Of a stretch of DNA of 64,000 bases, positions 45,599 through 57,832 are shown piece by piece. Origin of the DNA: Fusobacterium ulcerans (GTDB lineage: Bacteria > Fusobacteriota > Fusobacteriia > Fusobacteriales > Fusobacteriaceae). Numbering within the stretch: position 1 is the stretch's first letter; each line of letters opens with the position of its first letter. Location of the stretch: contig NZ_CP028105.1 of the NCBI RefSeq assembly GCF_003019675.1, positions 1,442,282 through 1,506,281 on the forward strand, read 5' to 3'. A program made the position numbers and the translations under genes. The notes under the pieces were generated by a model. The model worked only from the letters and a program-made list of their open reading frames with translations, did no database searches and was not told where the DNA came from.

Positions 45599-46453
45599 AT
45601 GCAGGTATTAAGTATCAAAGAATTAGAAAAAGATATAATAACTAATTTAAGAGAAGAAGATGATTTTAGAGAATTTTTAAATGAAAATTCAAATAAAGAG
45701 TTAAAATTTGATAATCATTATACTGGATCAAAAGAACTTGAAGAAATGGATGAATTTGCAGAAGAAACTGTTATTGATTACTTAGAAGAACTTTCTAATA
45801 TGGAAGTAATAAGTGATGAAGATGAGAATAATTATCTAAAAGATTTAAGAGAGGCTGATAAAGAAAAAGTAATAGTGAAAAATCTTAATGAAGTGGCATC
45901 TATAGCTTTTAATTATGTAAAGAATGGAATAGCGTATATGGATGTAGTGCAAGAGGGAACAGTAGGGCTTATAAAAGCTGTTGATTATTTTGATCCTGAT
46001 AGAAATGGAGATTTTAAAAATTATTCAAAATATTGGATAGCTAGAGAAATAGTTCTGTATATTGAAAATAAAGTAGCAGATATTAGAAATGAATTTAAGA
46101 ATTTTTTCAAAAATAAAAAAGAAAATTTTGGAAAAGAACATCATCATGAACATGAAGAAGAAATGCATCATGATGAAGTGTACTTGAAAGAAGAAGACCT
46201 TCTTCCTACTGTTGAAGCTATTGAAAAAAGAGAAAAAATGGTAGAAAAAAGAATAGACTTTTTCTCTTTGGAAAATAGATTGAGTGAAAGACAGATAGAA
46301 GTACTAAACTATTATTTTGGATTTGGAAAAGATAAAAGATATTCTATCTTTGAAATAGAAGATGTGTTAAAATTAGAGAGTGGACAGGGAGAAAATTTGT
46401 TTCAAAGTGCTCTTTTGATACTTTCAACAGTAGAAGGGAAGATGTTTTTATGA
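45599..46453 (+). CDS. Degenerate sigma-70-like protein downstream of rpoD
   Basis: 284 acidic residues. About 88-160 match sigma region 2: VQEGTVGLIKAVDYFDP parallels [18 protein letters not shown] of RpoD, and FKNYSKYWIARE parallels [12 protein letters not shown]. About 225-275 match region 4 (RLSERQIEVLNYYFGFGKD parallels [19 protein letters not shown]). The core-binding block is kept, but residues that read the -10 box (WWIRQAIT) and the recognition helix (TRERIRQIE) are replaced. A His-rich stretch (HHHEHEEEMHHDE, 181-193) joins the halves. ATG 45599 follows GGAGGGAAC. It overlaps the next gene by four bases. It could be a non-promoter-binding sigma relative that competes for or regulates RNA polymerase; this is inference. 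It sits where Firmicutes carry trmK between rpoD and nif3, but has no methyltransferase motif. Confidence 0.75.
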   Translation: MQVLSIKELEKDIITNLREEDDFREFLNENSNKELKFDNHYTGSKELEEMDEFAEETVIDYLEELSNMEVISDEDENNYLKDLREADKEKVIVKNLNEVASIAFNYVKNGIAYMDVVQEGTVGLIKAVDYFDPDRNGDFKNYSKYWIAREIVLYIENKVADIRNEFKNFFKNKKENFGKEHHHEHEEEMHHDEVYLKEEDLLPTVEAIEKREKMVEKRIDFFSLENRLSERQIEVLNYYFGFGKDKRYSIFEIEDVLKLESGQGENLFQSALLILSTVEGKMFL

Positions 46454-47229
46454 TAACTAAAGATATAATCAACTTTCTGGAGGAAAAATATCCTAGAAGT
46501 AATGCAGAAGAATGGGATAATGTAGGTTTGCTAGTAGGAAATAATAAAAAAGATGTAAAAAAAATACAGTTGTCTATAGATGCTACAGAAAAAGCTGTAG
46601 ATTATGCAGCTCAAAATAATGTGGATATGATAGTAACTCATCATCCTCTAATATTCAAGCCGTTAAAATCTATTGTAATGTCTGAACTTTCTGGGAGAAA
46701 AATTATTAAACTTATAGAAAATGGGCTAAATCTATATTCTATACATACTAATTTGGATTCCTCAAAAGATGGATTAAATGATTATATTCTTGAACTGTTG
46801 GAAGTAAAAAAATATAAGATAATAGACATAAATGCAAATGATGAAACAGCTGGAATAGGAAGGATGTATACACTGGAAGAAAAAATAACTATTTTGGAAT
46901 ATGCTGATTTTATTAAAACAAAAATGAAAATAAAAAATGTAAGAGTAATAAGTAATGATCTAAAGTCAAAAGTGAAAAAAATAGCTTTAATCAATGGTTC
47001 AGGAATGAGTTATTGGAGAAAAGTTAAATCTTTGGGAGCAGATCTTTTTATAACTGGAGATATAGGTTATCATGATGCTTTAGATGCTAAAGAAAGTGGA
47101 CTGCATCTTATAGATATTGGACACTTTGAAAGTGAAAATTGTTTCTCAGAACTTTTAAAAAAGAATTTAGAGGAGATAGGATTGGAAGTGTTAATATTTA
47201 ATGATGGTCCTGTTTTTGAAAATTATTAA
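46450..47229 (+). CDS. Nif3-like dinuclear metal centre protein
   Basis: NIF3/YqfO family protein of 259 residues; widespread, hexameric, with a two-metal site; a GTP cyclohydrolase I type 2 label is often given without proof. EEWDNVGLLVG at the N-terminus, THHPLIFK (metal His), HTNLDSSKDGLND, and GDIGYHDALDAKESGLHLIDIGH near the end (core DIGHFESE with metal ligands). ATG overlaps the previous stop (ATGA). It is the short form without the inserted PII-like domain of YqfO. Confidence 0.9.
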   Translation: MITKDIINFLEEKYPRSNAEEWDNVGLLVGNNKKDVKKIQLSIDATEKAVDYAAQNNVDMIVTHHPLIFKPLKSIVMSELSGRKIIKLIENGLNLYSIHTNLDSSKDGLNDYILELLEVKKYKIIDINANDETAGIGRMYTLEEKITILEYADFIKTKMKIKNVRVISNDLKSKVKKIALINGSGMSYWRKVKSLGADLFITGDIGYHDALDAKESGLHLIDIGHFESENCFSELLKKNLEEIGLEVLIFNDGPVFENY

Positions 47230-47239
47230 GGAGAAAACC

Positions 47240-47809
47240 GTGAAAAAGACTTTTTTTATAATAGGACTACTAACAATATTTAATATTTCTTTTGCCAAAC
47301 TCAATGACAATTTAAAGATTTTTTCTCAAGATGAAAAAATAAAAGTAGAAAGTAAAATAACTGAATTGGAAGATAAAAGAAAACTTCATATATATGTAAA
47401 TACACTTCCAACTGATGAGGGATTCAGTGTAGCAGATCCAGAAAAAATTATTATATTAAATATAAAAAAAGATGATTCTGGAAAGAGTAAAATTGAATTA
47501 AGTTTTTCGAAAGATATAAATGTAGAAGAATGTCAAGAAGGAATAAATCTTGTTTTAGAAAATGCTGAAAATACTCTGTCTAAAGGAGAAGCGGGAAATT
47601 ATGCTGTAGAGGTTTTAGATGGAATTGATGGAGTATTAGATAAAATTGATGTAGAAGAACCAATAGTTGTAGAAGAAGAAATTGTAGATGGAGAAAAAAA
47701 TACATTTTTTATAGGAATGGGTATTGCATTTTTTATAATATTTGCTATTATATTAAGAGTGCTCTTTGTAAAGAAAAAAAGAGATAGTCAAAAAGAAAAA
47801 TCAAAATAG
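47240..47809 (+). CDS. Secreted/membrane TPM-domain-like protein
   Basis: 189 residues. GTG 47240 follows AAGGAGAAAACC and opens a clear signal peptide (MKKTFFIIGLLTIFNISFAK). The outer part (about 20-135) resembles the TPM domain (YgcG family): helix around SQDEKIKVESKITELEDK, then KLHIYVNTLPTDEGFSVADP and IELSFSKDI. A C-terminal membrane helix (about 156-176) and a basic tail follow. TPM proteins are linked to photosystem repair or unknown envelope roles; function here is open. Last protein gene before rnpB. Confidence 0.65.
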   Translation: MKKTFFIIGLLTIFNISFAKLNDNLKIFSQDEKIKVESKITELEDKRKLHIYVNTLPTDEGFSVADPEKIIILNIKKDDSGKSKIELSFSKDINVEECQEGINLVLENAENTLSKGEAGNYAVEVLDGIDGVLDKIDVEEPIVVEEEIVDGEKNTFFIGMGIAFFIIFAIILRVLFVKKKRDSQKEKSK

Positions 47810-47825
47810 AAAACAAATTTTTTAA

Positions 47826-48160
47826 GGTATTAGAGTTGATCGCTGCTTGAGTAATCAAGGAGAGGAAAGTCCGGGCTCCGCAGAGCAAGAGGGCAGTTAA
47901 CGACTGCTAAAGGTAACTTTAAGGAAAGTGCCACAGAAAATAAACCGCCATATTTATATGGTAAGGGTGAAAAGGCGGTGTAAGAGACCACCAGTTCCTC
48001 AGGAGACTAAGGAAGCTAGGTAAACCCCCTCTGGAGCAAGGCTAAATAGGAAAGTATAAAGGGCTGCTCGTCCTCTTTCAGGGTAAGCTGCTTGATACCA
48101 TAAGTAATTATGGGGCTAGATAAATGATCATCAAATACAAAACCCGGCTTATTTAATGCC
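47826..48160 (+). ncRNA. rnpB: RNase P RNA, class A
   Basis: Catalytic RNA of tRNA 5' maturation. The conserved 5' core GAGGAAAGTCCGGGCTCC, the central ACAGAAA...AACCGCC region and the 3' core ACAAAACCCGGCTTA are present. The P1 helix closes exactly: GGTATTA (47826-47832) with TAATGCC (48154-48160). Ends follow from P1. It lies only 34 bases before the rRNA promoter. Confidence 0.95.
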
Positions 48161-48193
48161 TTAAAAATTTTTTTAAAAAAAGTAAAAAAAATG

Positions 48194-48222
48194 TTGACGG
48201 AATCTAAAAATTATGGTATTAT
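48194..48222 (+). promoter_or_regulatory. rRNA operon promoter
   Basis: TTGACG at 48194-48199 and TATTAT at 48217-48222 with 17-base spacing (TATAAT also at 48220-48225). About 130 bases of leader precede 16S. Confidence 0.75.
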
Positions 48223-48283
48223 AATTCTTGTCCACGAGAAAAGGGGACGGAAAAGAAAAACAATAAAAAAGGACATTAACAAC

Positions 48284-48300
48284 AGAATAGAGAGAGATGA
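48284..48300 (+). other. 5' arm of the 16S rRNA processing stem
   Basis: AGAATAGAGA (48284-48293) pairs exactly with TCTCTATTCT (49888-49897) in the spacer, extended by GATGA/TCAT. This is the expected RNase III cutting helix around pre-16S rRNA. Confidence 0.75.
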
Positions 48301-48359
48301 AAAAATCAACAAACAATAAATAAGTGTAAACAATCAGTTATATAACTGAGTAAATAGAT

Positions 48360-49869
<1,510 letters not shown>

Positions 49870-50040
49870 AAGGAGATCATTTCTCTTTCTCTATTCTATT
49901 GATAATGTTCTTACAGCGTATTAAGCGCTGGATAACTTATCAAATGGACATTGGAAACTATATAGTAGATTAAATACAATTTTAACTCTTGTTTATATAA
50001 ACAGAGTTAGCTGTCAATCAAATTAAACAAAAACAAAATA
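49870..50040 (+). other. 16S-23S spacer without tRNA
   Basis: 171 bases with no tRNA-Ile or tRNA-Ala. It holds the 3' arm of the 16S stem (49888-49897), a CAGCG/CGCTG hairpin near 49917-49932, and the 5' arm of the 23S stem: GAAACTATATAGTAG (49954-49968) pairs exactly over 15 bases with 52977-52991 after 23S. Confidence 0.8.
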
Positions 50041-52949
<2,909 letters not shown>

Positions 52950-53020
52950 TAAAGATTGAAAGCGCGAAAGCGTATGCTACTATATAGTTTCAAGTGTCTA
53001 TTAGAAATAATACACACACA

Positions 53021-53138
53021 GCTTGGTAAGAATAGCTGCGGGGGTACACCTGGTCCCATTCCGAACCCAGAAGTTAAGCCCGTAAACGCTGAAAGTACTT
53101 GGAGGGAAGCCTCCTGGGAGGATAGGAACTTGCCAAGC
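53021..53138 (+). rRNA. rrf: 5S ribosomal RNA
   Basis: GCTTGGTAAG (53021-53030) pairs with CTTGCCAAGC (53129-53138) as the terminal helix. The CCCATTCCGAACCCAGAAG core is standard. About 118 bases. Confidence 0.96.
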
Positions 53139-53148
53139 ACAAATGTGT

Positions 53149-53224
53149 GCTTCCTTAGCTCAGTCGGTAGAGCATGCGGCTGTTAACCGCAGTGTCAATG
53201 GTTCAAGTCCATTAGGAAGCGCCA
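53149..53224 (+). tRNA. tRNA-Asn (GTT)
   Basis: Anticodon loop CTGTTAA closed by TGCGG/CCGCA. Acceptor GCTTCCT/AGGAAGC, discriminator G, encoded CCA. Ten bases after 5S, so part of the rRNA transcript. A T7 run follows the CCA directly with no extra hairpin. Confidence 0.95.
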
Positions 53225-53323
53225 TTTTTTTATTTTTTGGAAAATTTTTTATAAAGTATAAAATAAGCTATTTCATTCAATATGATATAATATATAGAGA
53301 AATATCACAAAGGAGGAATAGTA

Positions 53324-53884
53324 ATGAGTATAATCTCTTGTATCAATGAAAGAAGAAGTATTCGTTCATATAAAGATGAACCAATATCTGAAAAAATAAT
53401 AAATGAACTTTTAGAATTAGGAACAAAAGCAGCTACAGGATCTGCTATGGAACCATGGGGTTTTGTTGTTATACAAGATAAAGAAGAAATAAAAAAATTA
53501 TCTGAAGAGATAAAAAAACATCTTGTTGAAAATTTTGATGAATTTCCATATTTGAAGCAATATAAAAACTGGGTAGAAAATCCTAAATACAATGTATTTT
53601 ATGATGCAGGAACTCTAGTAATAATATATGGGAATACAGATTCGCACTGTAATATTTATGATTGTTCCCTTGTGGCAGGAAATATAATGCTGGGCGCTTA
53701 TGAAATGGGGATAGGAAGCTGTTGGATAGGTTTTGGCGAATACATACTCAATACAAAAGAATTTAAAGAAAAATATGGAGTACCAGAGAATTATCATGTG
53801 GTTTGTCCTTTGACATTAGGTTATATGAAAATAAAACTAAAACCACCTGTAAGAAAGTCTCCTGTAATATTTAATAAAAAATAA
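53324..53884 (+). CDS. Nitroreductase-family flavoprotein
   Basis: FMN-binding NAD(P)H oxidoreductase fold of 186 residues. RRSIRSYKDEPISEKIINELLELG is the typical start (FMN phosphate contact RRSIR), with AMEPWGFVVIQD and GIGSCWIGF blocks. ATG 53324 follows AAAGGAGGAATAGTA. Has a TATAAT at 53286-53291. Natural substrate cannot be told; relatives reduce quinones, nitroaromatics or flavins. Stands alone with a terminator. Confidence 0.88.
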   Translation: MSIISCINERRSIRSYKDEPISEKIINELLELGTKAATGSAMEPWGFVVIQDKEEIKKLSEEIKKHLVENFDEFPYLKQYKNWVENPKYNVFYDAGTLVIIYGNTDSHCNIYDCSLVAGNIMLGAYEMGIGSCWIGFGEYILNTKEFKEKYGVPENYHVVCPLTLGYMKIKLKPPVRKSPVIFNKK

Positions 53885-53889
53885 ATTGA

Positions 53890-53927
53890 AAGAAGCTATC
53901 TAAAATTTTTAGACAGCTTCTTTTTTT
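53890..53927. terminator. Terminator after the nitroreductase, likely bidirectional
   Basis: GAAGCTaTCTAAAA pairs with TTTTTAGAcAGCTTC, then T7; the convergent minus-strand gene ends 3 bases later. Confidence 0.88.
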
Positions 53928-53929
53928 AG

Positions 53930-54625
53930 TTAATCACATTCTATAGAAACAAAAACCATACTTCTTGGATAATATGTAACTTTTATATCTGGAATATCCT
54001 GTATATCAAGTTCAGAAGAATAAATTGATACATCAGAATCCTCTTTAAATGATTCCAGGATCTTTTGAGTATTCCAAACAGTATTATTTATAATGAATTT
54101 TTTAGATAATGGTTCAATTAAGCGTGAATTTCTGTTTTCTAGTTTTAATATAATATAATTTGCAGAAGAATCACTTTTTAACAGCCATAGGTTAAAATAT
54201 GGTTTAGTATATATTATATGGTTGTAATTTCTTTGATAGTGTATTGAACTAAAGGAAAGAGATTCAGTAACAGGTCCTTTTATAAGGTCTGATATAGCAT
54301 GAATGGGTCCCTCTTCTTGAGTAAAAATCATTAAACACCATGGAATACAACACAGGCATCCTAATAAGGTTATAATTTTTTGTGTAAAGGATATTTTCCC
54401 GTTTTTTTCTTTTTCCTGATGTAGAAATTCATGTAATCCCAGATATACAAAAACAGTGGGGAATAATGCCATTTCAAATGGAAGAATTATTTTATTCCAA
54501 ATTAATCCCAGTATTCCAGAATAAATAGGGTATAAAAATAGAGTAATAATAATAATTCCAATAGTAAAAAACAGCAATAACCATAAAATAGTATAAACAC
54601 TTTTTTTTCTATTATTTTTTAACAT
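53930..54625 (-). CDS. Membrane protein of unknown function (three-gene minus-strand block, gene 3)
   Basis: 231 residues. Three membrane helices in the N-terminal half (about 10-35, 42-60 and 80-100), then about 120 residues of beta-rich extracytoplasmic domain rich in Tyr, Ser and Asn. ATG 54625 follows TTGGTGATACAT; an upstream in-frame TTG lies before that site. Short gap to the previous gene of the block. I do not recognise the family; a fusobacterial lineage protein is possible. Confidence 0.6.
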   Translation of the reverse strand: MLKNNRKKSVYTILWLLLFFTIGIIIITLFLYPIYSGILGLIWNKIILPFEMALFPTVFVYLGLHEFLHQEKEKNGKISFTQKIITLLGCLCCIPWCLMIFTQEEGPIHAISDLIKGPVTESLSFSSIHYQRNYNHIIYTKPYFNLWLLKSDSSANYIILKLENRNSRLIEPLSKKFIINNTVWNTQKILESFKEDSDVSIYSSELDIQDIPDIKVTYYPRSMVFVSIECD

Positions 54626-54650
54626 ATGTATCACCAAGGCTTTTTTATTT

Positions 54651-55115
54651 TTATTGTTCTTCTATAAATTCTTCGAAAATAAAGTTATTTTCCTCTGTAT
54701 CATATTTTAATATATAATTTTTTTCAGCTTCTGCTTCAACTTCTATTTTTATTGGACCAGTAGTGGTGGTAGTAGTTTTGGTAAGACCTTTTCTTGTCCA
54801 AGAAGCTTCAGCTTCTATAATATTTTTTCCAGGGCGAAGAAAATATCCTAATTTTCTCTTTGCATAGAAATGAACTGGAGCTTCATTATTAATATAGATG
54901 ATAACTAAAGCATCAGAAAGGTTGCCAAAGGCCAGTCGTGTACTTATCATCATTTTAGCTGAATCAGGATTTTCTTCTAAATAAGATTTAGCTTTTGCTT
55001 TATTTTTCTTTAGATATAACATTGTTAATGGGAGACCTATTAAAAGATATACAACACATATTATAAGAATATATCTTCCAGGTCCAGTCAGAAATGTAGA
55101 AAAAGAATTTTCCAT
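54651..55115 (-). CDS. Membrane-anchored protein of unknown function (block gene 2)
   Basis: 154 residues. One membrane helix (about 14-35) and a beta-rich outer or cytoplasmic domain (SDALVIIYINNEAPVHFYAK, then RPGKNIIEAEASWTRKG) with a threonine run (TKTTTTTTG, about 113-121) and an acidic tail. The composition recalls a single beta-sandwich domain. ATG 55115. The minus-strand neighbours share direction and membrane character, so an operon is likely. Confidence 0.6.
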   Translation of the reverse strand: MENSFSTFLTGPGRYILIICVVYLLIGLPLTMLYLKKNKAKAKSYLEENPDSAKMMISTRLAFGNLSDALVIIYINNEAPVHFYAKRKLGYFLRPGKNIIEAEASWTRKGLTKTTTTTTGPIKIEVEAEAEKNYILKYDTEENNFIFEEFIEEQ

Positions 55116-55171
55116 AAAAACCTGCCTTTCATAATTTGGTATTAAAGTTAAATTAATAAATACTAATTTTT

Positions 55172-55621
55172 TTATTTATTTCTTTTTGTTGTAGAGATAT
55201 TTACAGGTTCCTGATCATTGAAACCAAGTGCATCTAATAGTTGCAGATAACGTCCTCTTCCCAGCATACTGCAATCAATAGTTGTTCCATAATCGTTCTC
55301 ATGAGTTTTAATAGTAAGATCACAAGAACTGTCTCCAGTAGTAGAACGTATCAGAGAATGAAAAGAACATTCACTTATTGTAAAGCTATGAGTTTCCTTT
55401 TTGCCACGATAGAAAGTGAGCTTGTCACCATCTATAACAACTCTGATGTTATCAAGAACTACAGCGAAATATGTTCCCCCAAGAAACACTAATGCCCCAA
55501 GACCTTTAGAAATAGTTGGAGAAAGGAAAAAATTTGCTATAATTGCTAAAACAAAACCTGCACAAACAGCAAAGAGAACATTCTTCAAAATAACTAAAGG
55601 GTTACTTTTAAATTCTTTCAT
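55172..55621 (-). CDS. Membrane protein of unknown function (block gene 1)
   Basis: 149 residues. Two membrane helices (about 10-32 and 38-56), then a PH-like or small beta domain (DNIRVVIDGDKLTFYRGKKETHSFTISECSF). ATG 55621 follows a strong site (GGAGGTGCTGT). First gene of the three-gene block between the nitroreductase and rplS. Not recognised; the layout of two helices plus beta domain resembles the PH-like protein at 23459-23938. Confidence 0.6.
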   Translation of the reverse strand: MKEFKSNPLVILKNVLFAVCAGFVLAIIANFFLSPTISKGLGALVFLGGTYFAVVLDNIRVVIDGDKLTFYRGKKETHSFTISECSFHSLIRSTTGDSSCDLTIKTHENDYGTTIDCSMLGRGRYLQLLDALGFNDQEPVNISTTKRNK

Positions 55622-55643
55622 ACAGCACCTCCATGTTAGTATA

Positions 55644-55831
55644 ACCTAGTTAGTAGCCATTTTAGCATAAAAAAATTTCTAAAACCACAATAAAATTTTG
55701 AAAAGTATACTGTAATATGTTAACTTTATAAAGTTAAAGATATATATTGTGTTATAAAAAAATATTTTAATTAAACATAAATTCTTGATAAAATATTCAT
55801 AATAGATATTTTCAAAAAGTAAGAAATTGGA
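55644..55831. other. Intergenic region before rplS
   Basis: AT-rich spacer between divergent genes. No gene is supported. It must hold the minus-strand promoter of the three-gene block, but no convincing -35/-10 pair is visible. Confidence 0.4.
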
Positions 55832-55860
55832 TTGACATTATCCTGCTAATATGATAAACT
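55832..55860 (+). promoter_or_regulatory. Promoter of rplS
   Basis: TTGACA at 55832-55837 and TAAACT at 55855-55860 with 17-base spacing. Confidence 0.7.
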
Positions 55861-55875
55861 ATCTAAGTTAAAATG

Positions 55876-55912
55876 GATATTCCGCTTTAATCAAAATAAT
55901 TAAATGAATATC
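55876..55912 (+). promoter_or_regulatory. Hairpin leader of rplS
   Basis: GATATTC (55876-55882) pairs exactly with GAATATC (55906-55912), and inside TTTAAT (55886-55891) pairs with ATTAAA (55899-55904). The hairpin ends 3 bases before the ribosome site AAGGAGG. L19 leaders are a known class in Firmicutes; whether this one is homologous is untested. Confidence 0.55.
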
Positions 55913-55928
55913 TCAAGGAGGAGAAATA

Positions 55929-56279
55929 ATGAAAGAAAAATTAATTCAATTAGTAGAACAAAACTACTTAAGAACTGACATCCCTTCATTTAAAGCTGGA
56001 GATACTATTGCAGTATACTACAAAGTAAAAGAAGGAAACAAAGAAAGAGTTCAGTTATTTGAAGGTGTAGTTATCAGAGTAAACGGTGGAGGAATTGCAA
56101 AAACTTTCACAGTTAGAAAAGTAACTTCAGGAATAGGAATAGAAAGAATAATTCCTATGAACTCTCCAATGATCGATAAGATCGAAGTATTAAAAATCGG
56201 AAGAGTTAGAAGATCTAAACTTTATTACCTTAGAGGACTTTCTGGTAAAAAAGCTAGAATCAAAGAAATCAGAAAATAA
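55929..56279 (+). CDS. rplS: 50S ribosomal protein L19
   Basis: Subunit-interface protein. 116 residues with [20 protein letters not shown] and the end block [23 protein letters not shown] 55929 follows CAAGGAGGAGAAATA. Here it stands alone, without the usual rpsP-rimM-trmD partners. Confidence 0.97.
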   Translation: MKEKLIQLVEQNYLRTDIPSFKAGDTIAVYYKVKEGNKERVQLFEGVVIRVNGGGIAKTFTVRKVTSGIGIERIIPMNSPMIDKIEVLKIGRVRRSKLYYLRGLSGKKARIKEIRK

Positions 56280-56285
56280 TAACAG

Positions 56286-56313
56286 AAGCCAAGGATTTAT
56301 CCTTGGCTTTTTT
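56286..56313 (+). terminator. Terminator after rplS
   Basis: AAGCCAAGGAT pairs perfectly with ATCCTTGGCTT, then T-run. Confidence 0.92.
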
Positions 56314-56391
56314 CTTTATTTAGGTATTTTTTTTTTTAGATTTATGATAAAATGATTGTATTGGGGAAAAATAAAATTGGAGTGATTGTAG

Positions 56392-57318
56392 ATGGAGAAA
56401 AGTAAAATAATACTGAATGGTATTTTCTATGTGATACTGACAGCAATATTTGTGTATATTTTTGTTAAAGAAAAAGCTTTGACAGATACCATAAAAATAT
56501 ATAGAGATAAATTTGCTGACAAGGTCATCATGGTACTTAATATAAAAGGAAAAGTGTTGAGTAAAGGAATCAGATCAACTATAAATTTGGTAGAAACAAT
56601 AGGAACAGCTCTTATTTTAGTTCTTATCATACAAAAATTTTATCTTGGAAATTTCCTTGTACCTACAGGTTCTATGATACCAACAATAATGCCGAAAGAC
56701 AGACTTTTTGGTAATATGCTTATTTATAAATTTAGAAAACCTAAAAGAGAAGAGATTATTGTCTTTAAAGAACCTATTCAAAATAAGGTACTTTATACTA
56801 AGAGAGTAATGGGACTTCCTGGAGAAACAGTAAATATAAAAAATAACCATCTCTATGTAAATGGTGAAGAGATAACAACTAGAGAGTATACAAATATTGG
56901 AGAAATAGGAAATGAGAAATGGATAGTACCTAAAAAAGGTGACACTGTAGAGATAATTCCTGGAAAAGATTATTCAAAATTATTTAGAGAAAATATGATA
57001 AATGTTGGAGAAGTACAAAAGTACCTTGTAGATAATCCAGGAGCAGTTGGAGAGATACTTCCAGATCTTGAATTTAGAGTAAATGGAGAAAAAACAGGAA
57101 TGCTTTTGGATTTGATACATGATTCTAAATATGTAAACAGAATACTTAAAGGTGAAAATGTAGCATTAATATCAGAAAAAGATTATTACCTTGCTCTTGG
57201 AGATAATACTAATGGAAGTTATGATTCAAGAATGTGGGGATTTGTAAGTGAAGACAGGATAAAAGGAGAAGCTTTTGTAAGATTCTGGCCGTTGAACAGA
57301 ATAAAGCTTTTGAAATAG
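56392..57318 (+). CDS. lepB: Signal peptidase I
   Basis: Cleaves signal peptides from exported proteins; inner membrane, active site outside. 308 residues with two N-terminal membrane helices (about 8-25 and 65-82). Ser 94 (PTGSMIPT, box B) and Lys 137 (YTKRVMGLPGE, box D) form the dyad; box E is LGDNTNGSYDSRMWGFV. About 110 residues lie between boxes D and E, longer than in Gram-positive enzymes. ATG 56392 lies 9 bases after a weak GGAGTGATTGTAG site. Followed at 9 bases by a RimI-like gene. Confidence 0.95.
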   Translation: MEKSKIILNGIFYVILTAIFVYIFVKEKALTDTIKIYRDKFADKVIMVLNIKGKVLSKGIRSTINLVETIGTALILVLIIQKFYLGNFLVPTGSMIPTIMPKDRLFGNMLIYKFRKPKREEIIVFKEPIQNKVLYTKRVMGLPGETVNIKNNHLYVNGEEITTREYTNIGEIGNEKWIVPKKGDTVEIIPGKDYSKLFRENMINVGEVQKYLVDNPGAVGEILPDLEFRVNGEKTGMLLDLIHDSKYVNRILKGENVALISEKDYYLALGDNTNGSYDSRMWGFVSEDRIKGEAFVRFWPLNRIKLLK

Positions 57319-57327
57319 GAGTAAAAA

Positions 57328-57750
57328 TTGATAGAAAAATTAATTGATAGAAAAAATCTTTCAGAAATAGCTGAAATGGAAAAAGAGATATTTTGTAATA
57401 CAGCATTTTCAGAAAAACAACTGGAAGAGATGGAAGAAATAGATAGATATAGATTTCTTATTGTAAAAAAAGAAGAAAAAATAGCAGGTTATGTGATACT
57501 TTATGATAGTGTTGATGTGTGGGAAATAATGAAAATTGCAGTAAAAAAAGAGCATAGAAGAGAAGGTGTTGGGGAAGAACTTTTAAATTATATTTCATCT
57601 CTTGGACAGATACCTATAATGCTTGAAGTTAGAGAAAATAATACAGGAGCTATAGAATTTTACAAGAAAAATGGTTTTGAACAGATAGCTACCAGAAAAA
57701 ACTATTATACTGATACAGGGGAAGCAGCTTACATAATGGTCAAAAATTGA
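57328..57750 (+). CDS. rimI: GNAT acetyltransferase, RimI-like
   Basis: N-acetyltransferase of 140 residues; RimI acetylates the N-terminus of ribosomal protein S18. Acetyl-CoA motif reads KKEHRREGVGEELL (about 71-84), followed by LEVRENNTGAIEFYKKNGFE as in RimI (core NNTGAIEFYKKNGF). TTG 57328 follows TAGGAGTAAAAA. S18 specificity is inferred from likeness; tsaB, a frequent partner, is not adjacent. Confidence 0.8.
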   Translation: MIEKLIDRKNLSEIAEMEKEIFCNTAFSEKQLEEMEEIDRYRFLIVKKEEKIAGYVILYDSVDVWEIMKIAVKKEHRREGVGEELLNYISSLGQIPIMLEVRENNTGAIEFYKKNGFEQIATRKNYYTDTGEAAYIMVKN

Positions 57751-57832
57751 TTAATTGATGAAATAGTTTTGTATTATCAAAAATTATGAAAACAAAAACC
57801 TATAAATATATAAAAAGGATGGTAAATAAAAA

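Noticed and set aside
45599-46453. TrmK (tRNA m1A22 methyltransferase), expected between rpoD and nif3 in Firmicutes
   Set aside because: There is no S-adenosylmethionine motif; the sequence instead parallels sigma regions 2 and 4.
49870-50040. Spacer tRNA genes between 16S and 23S
   Set aside because: No cloverleaf or CCA-ending acceptor can be drawn; only processing stems are present.
53225-53240. T-run after tRNA-Asn as a hairpin terminator of the rRNA operon
   Set aside because: No separate stem precedes it; only the tRNA fold itself is there, so I did not list it as a terminator.
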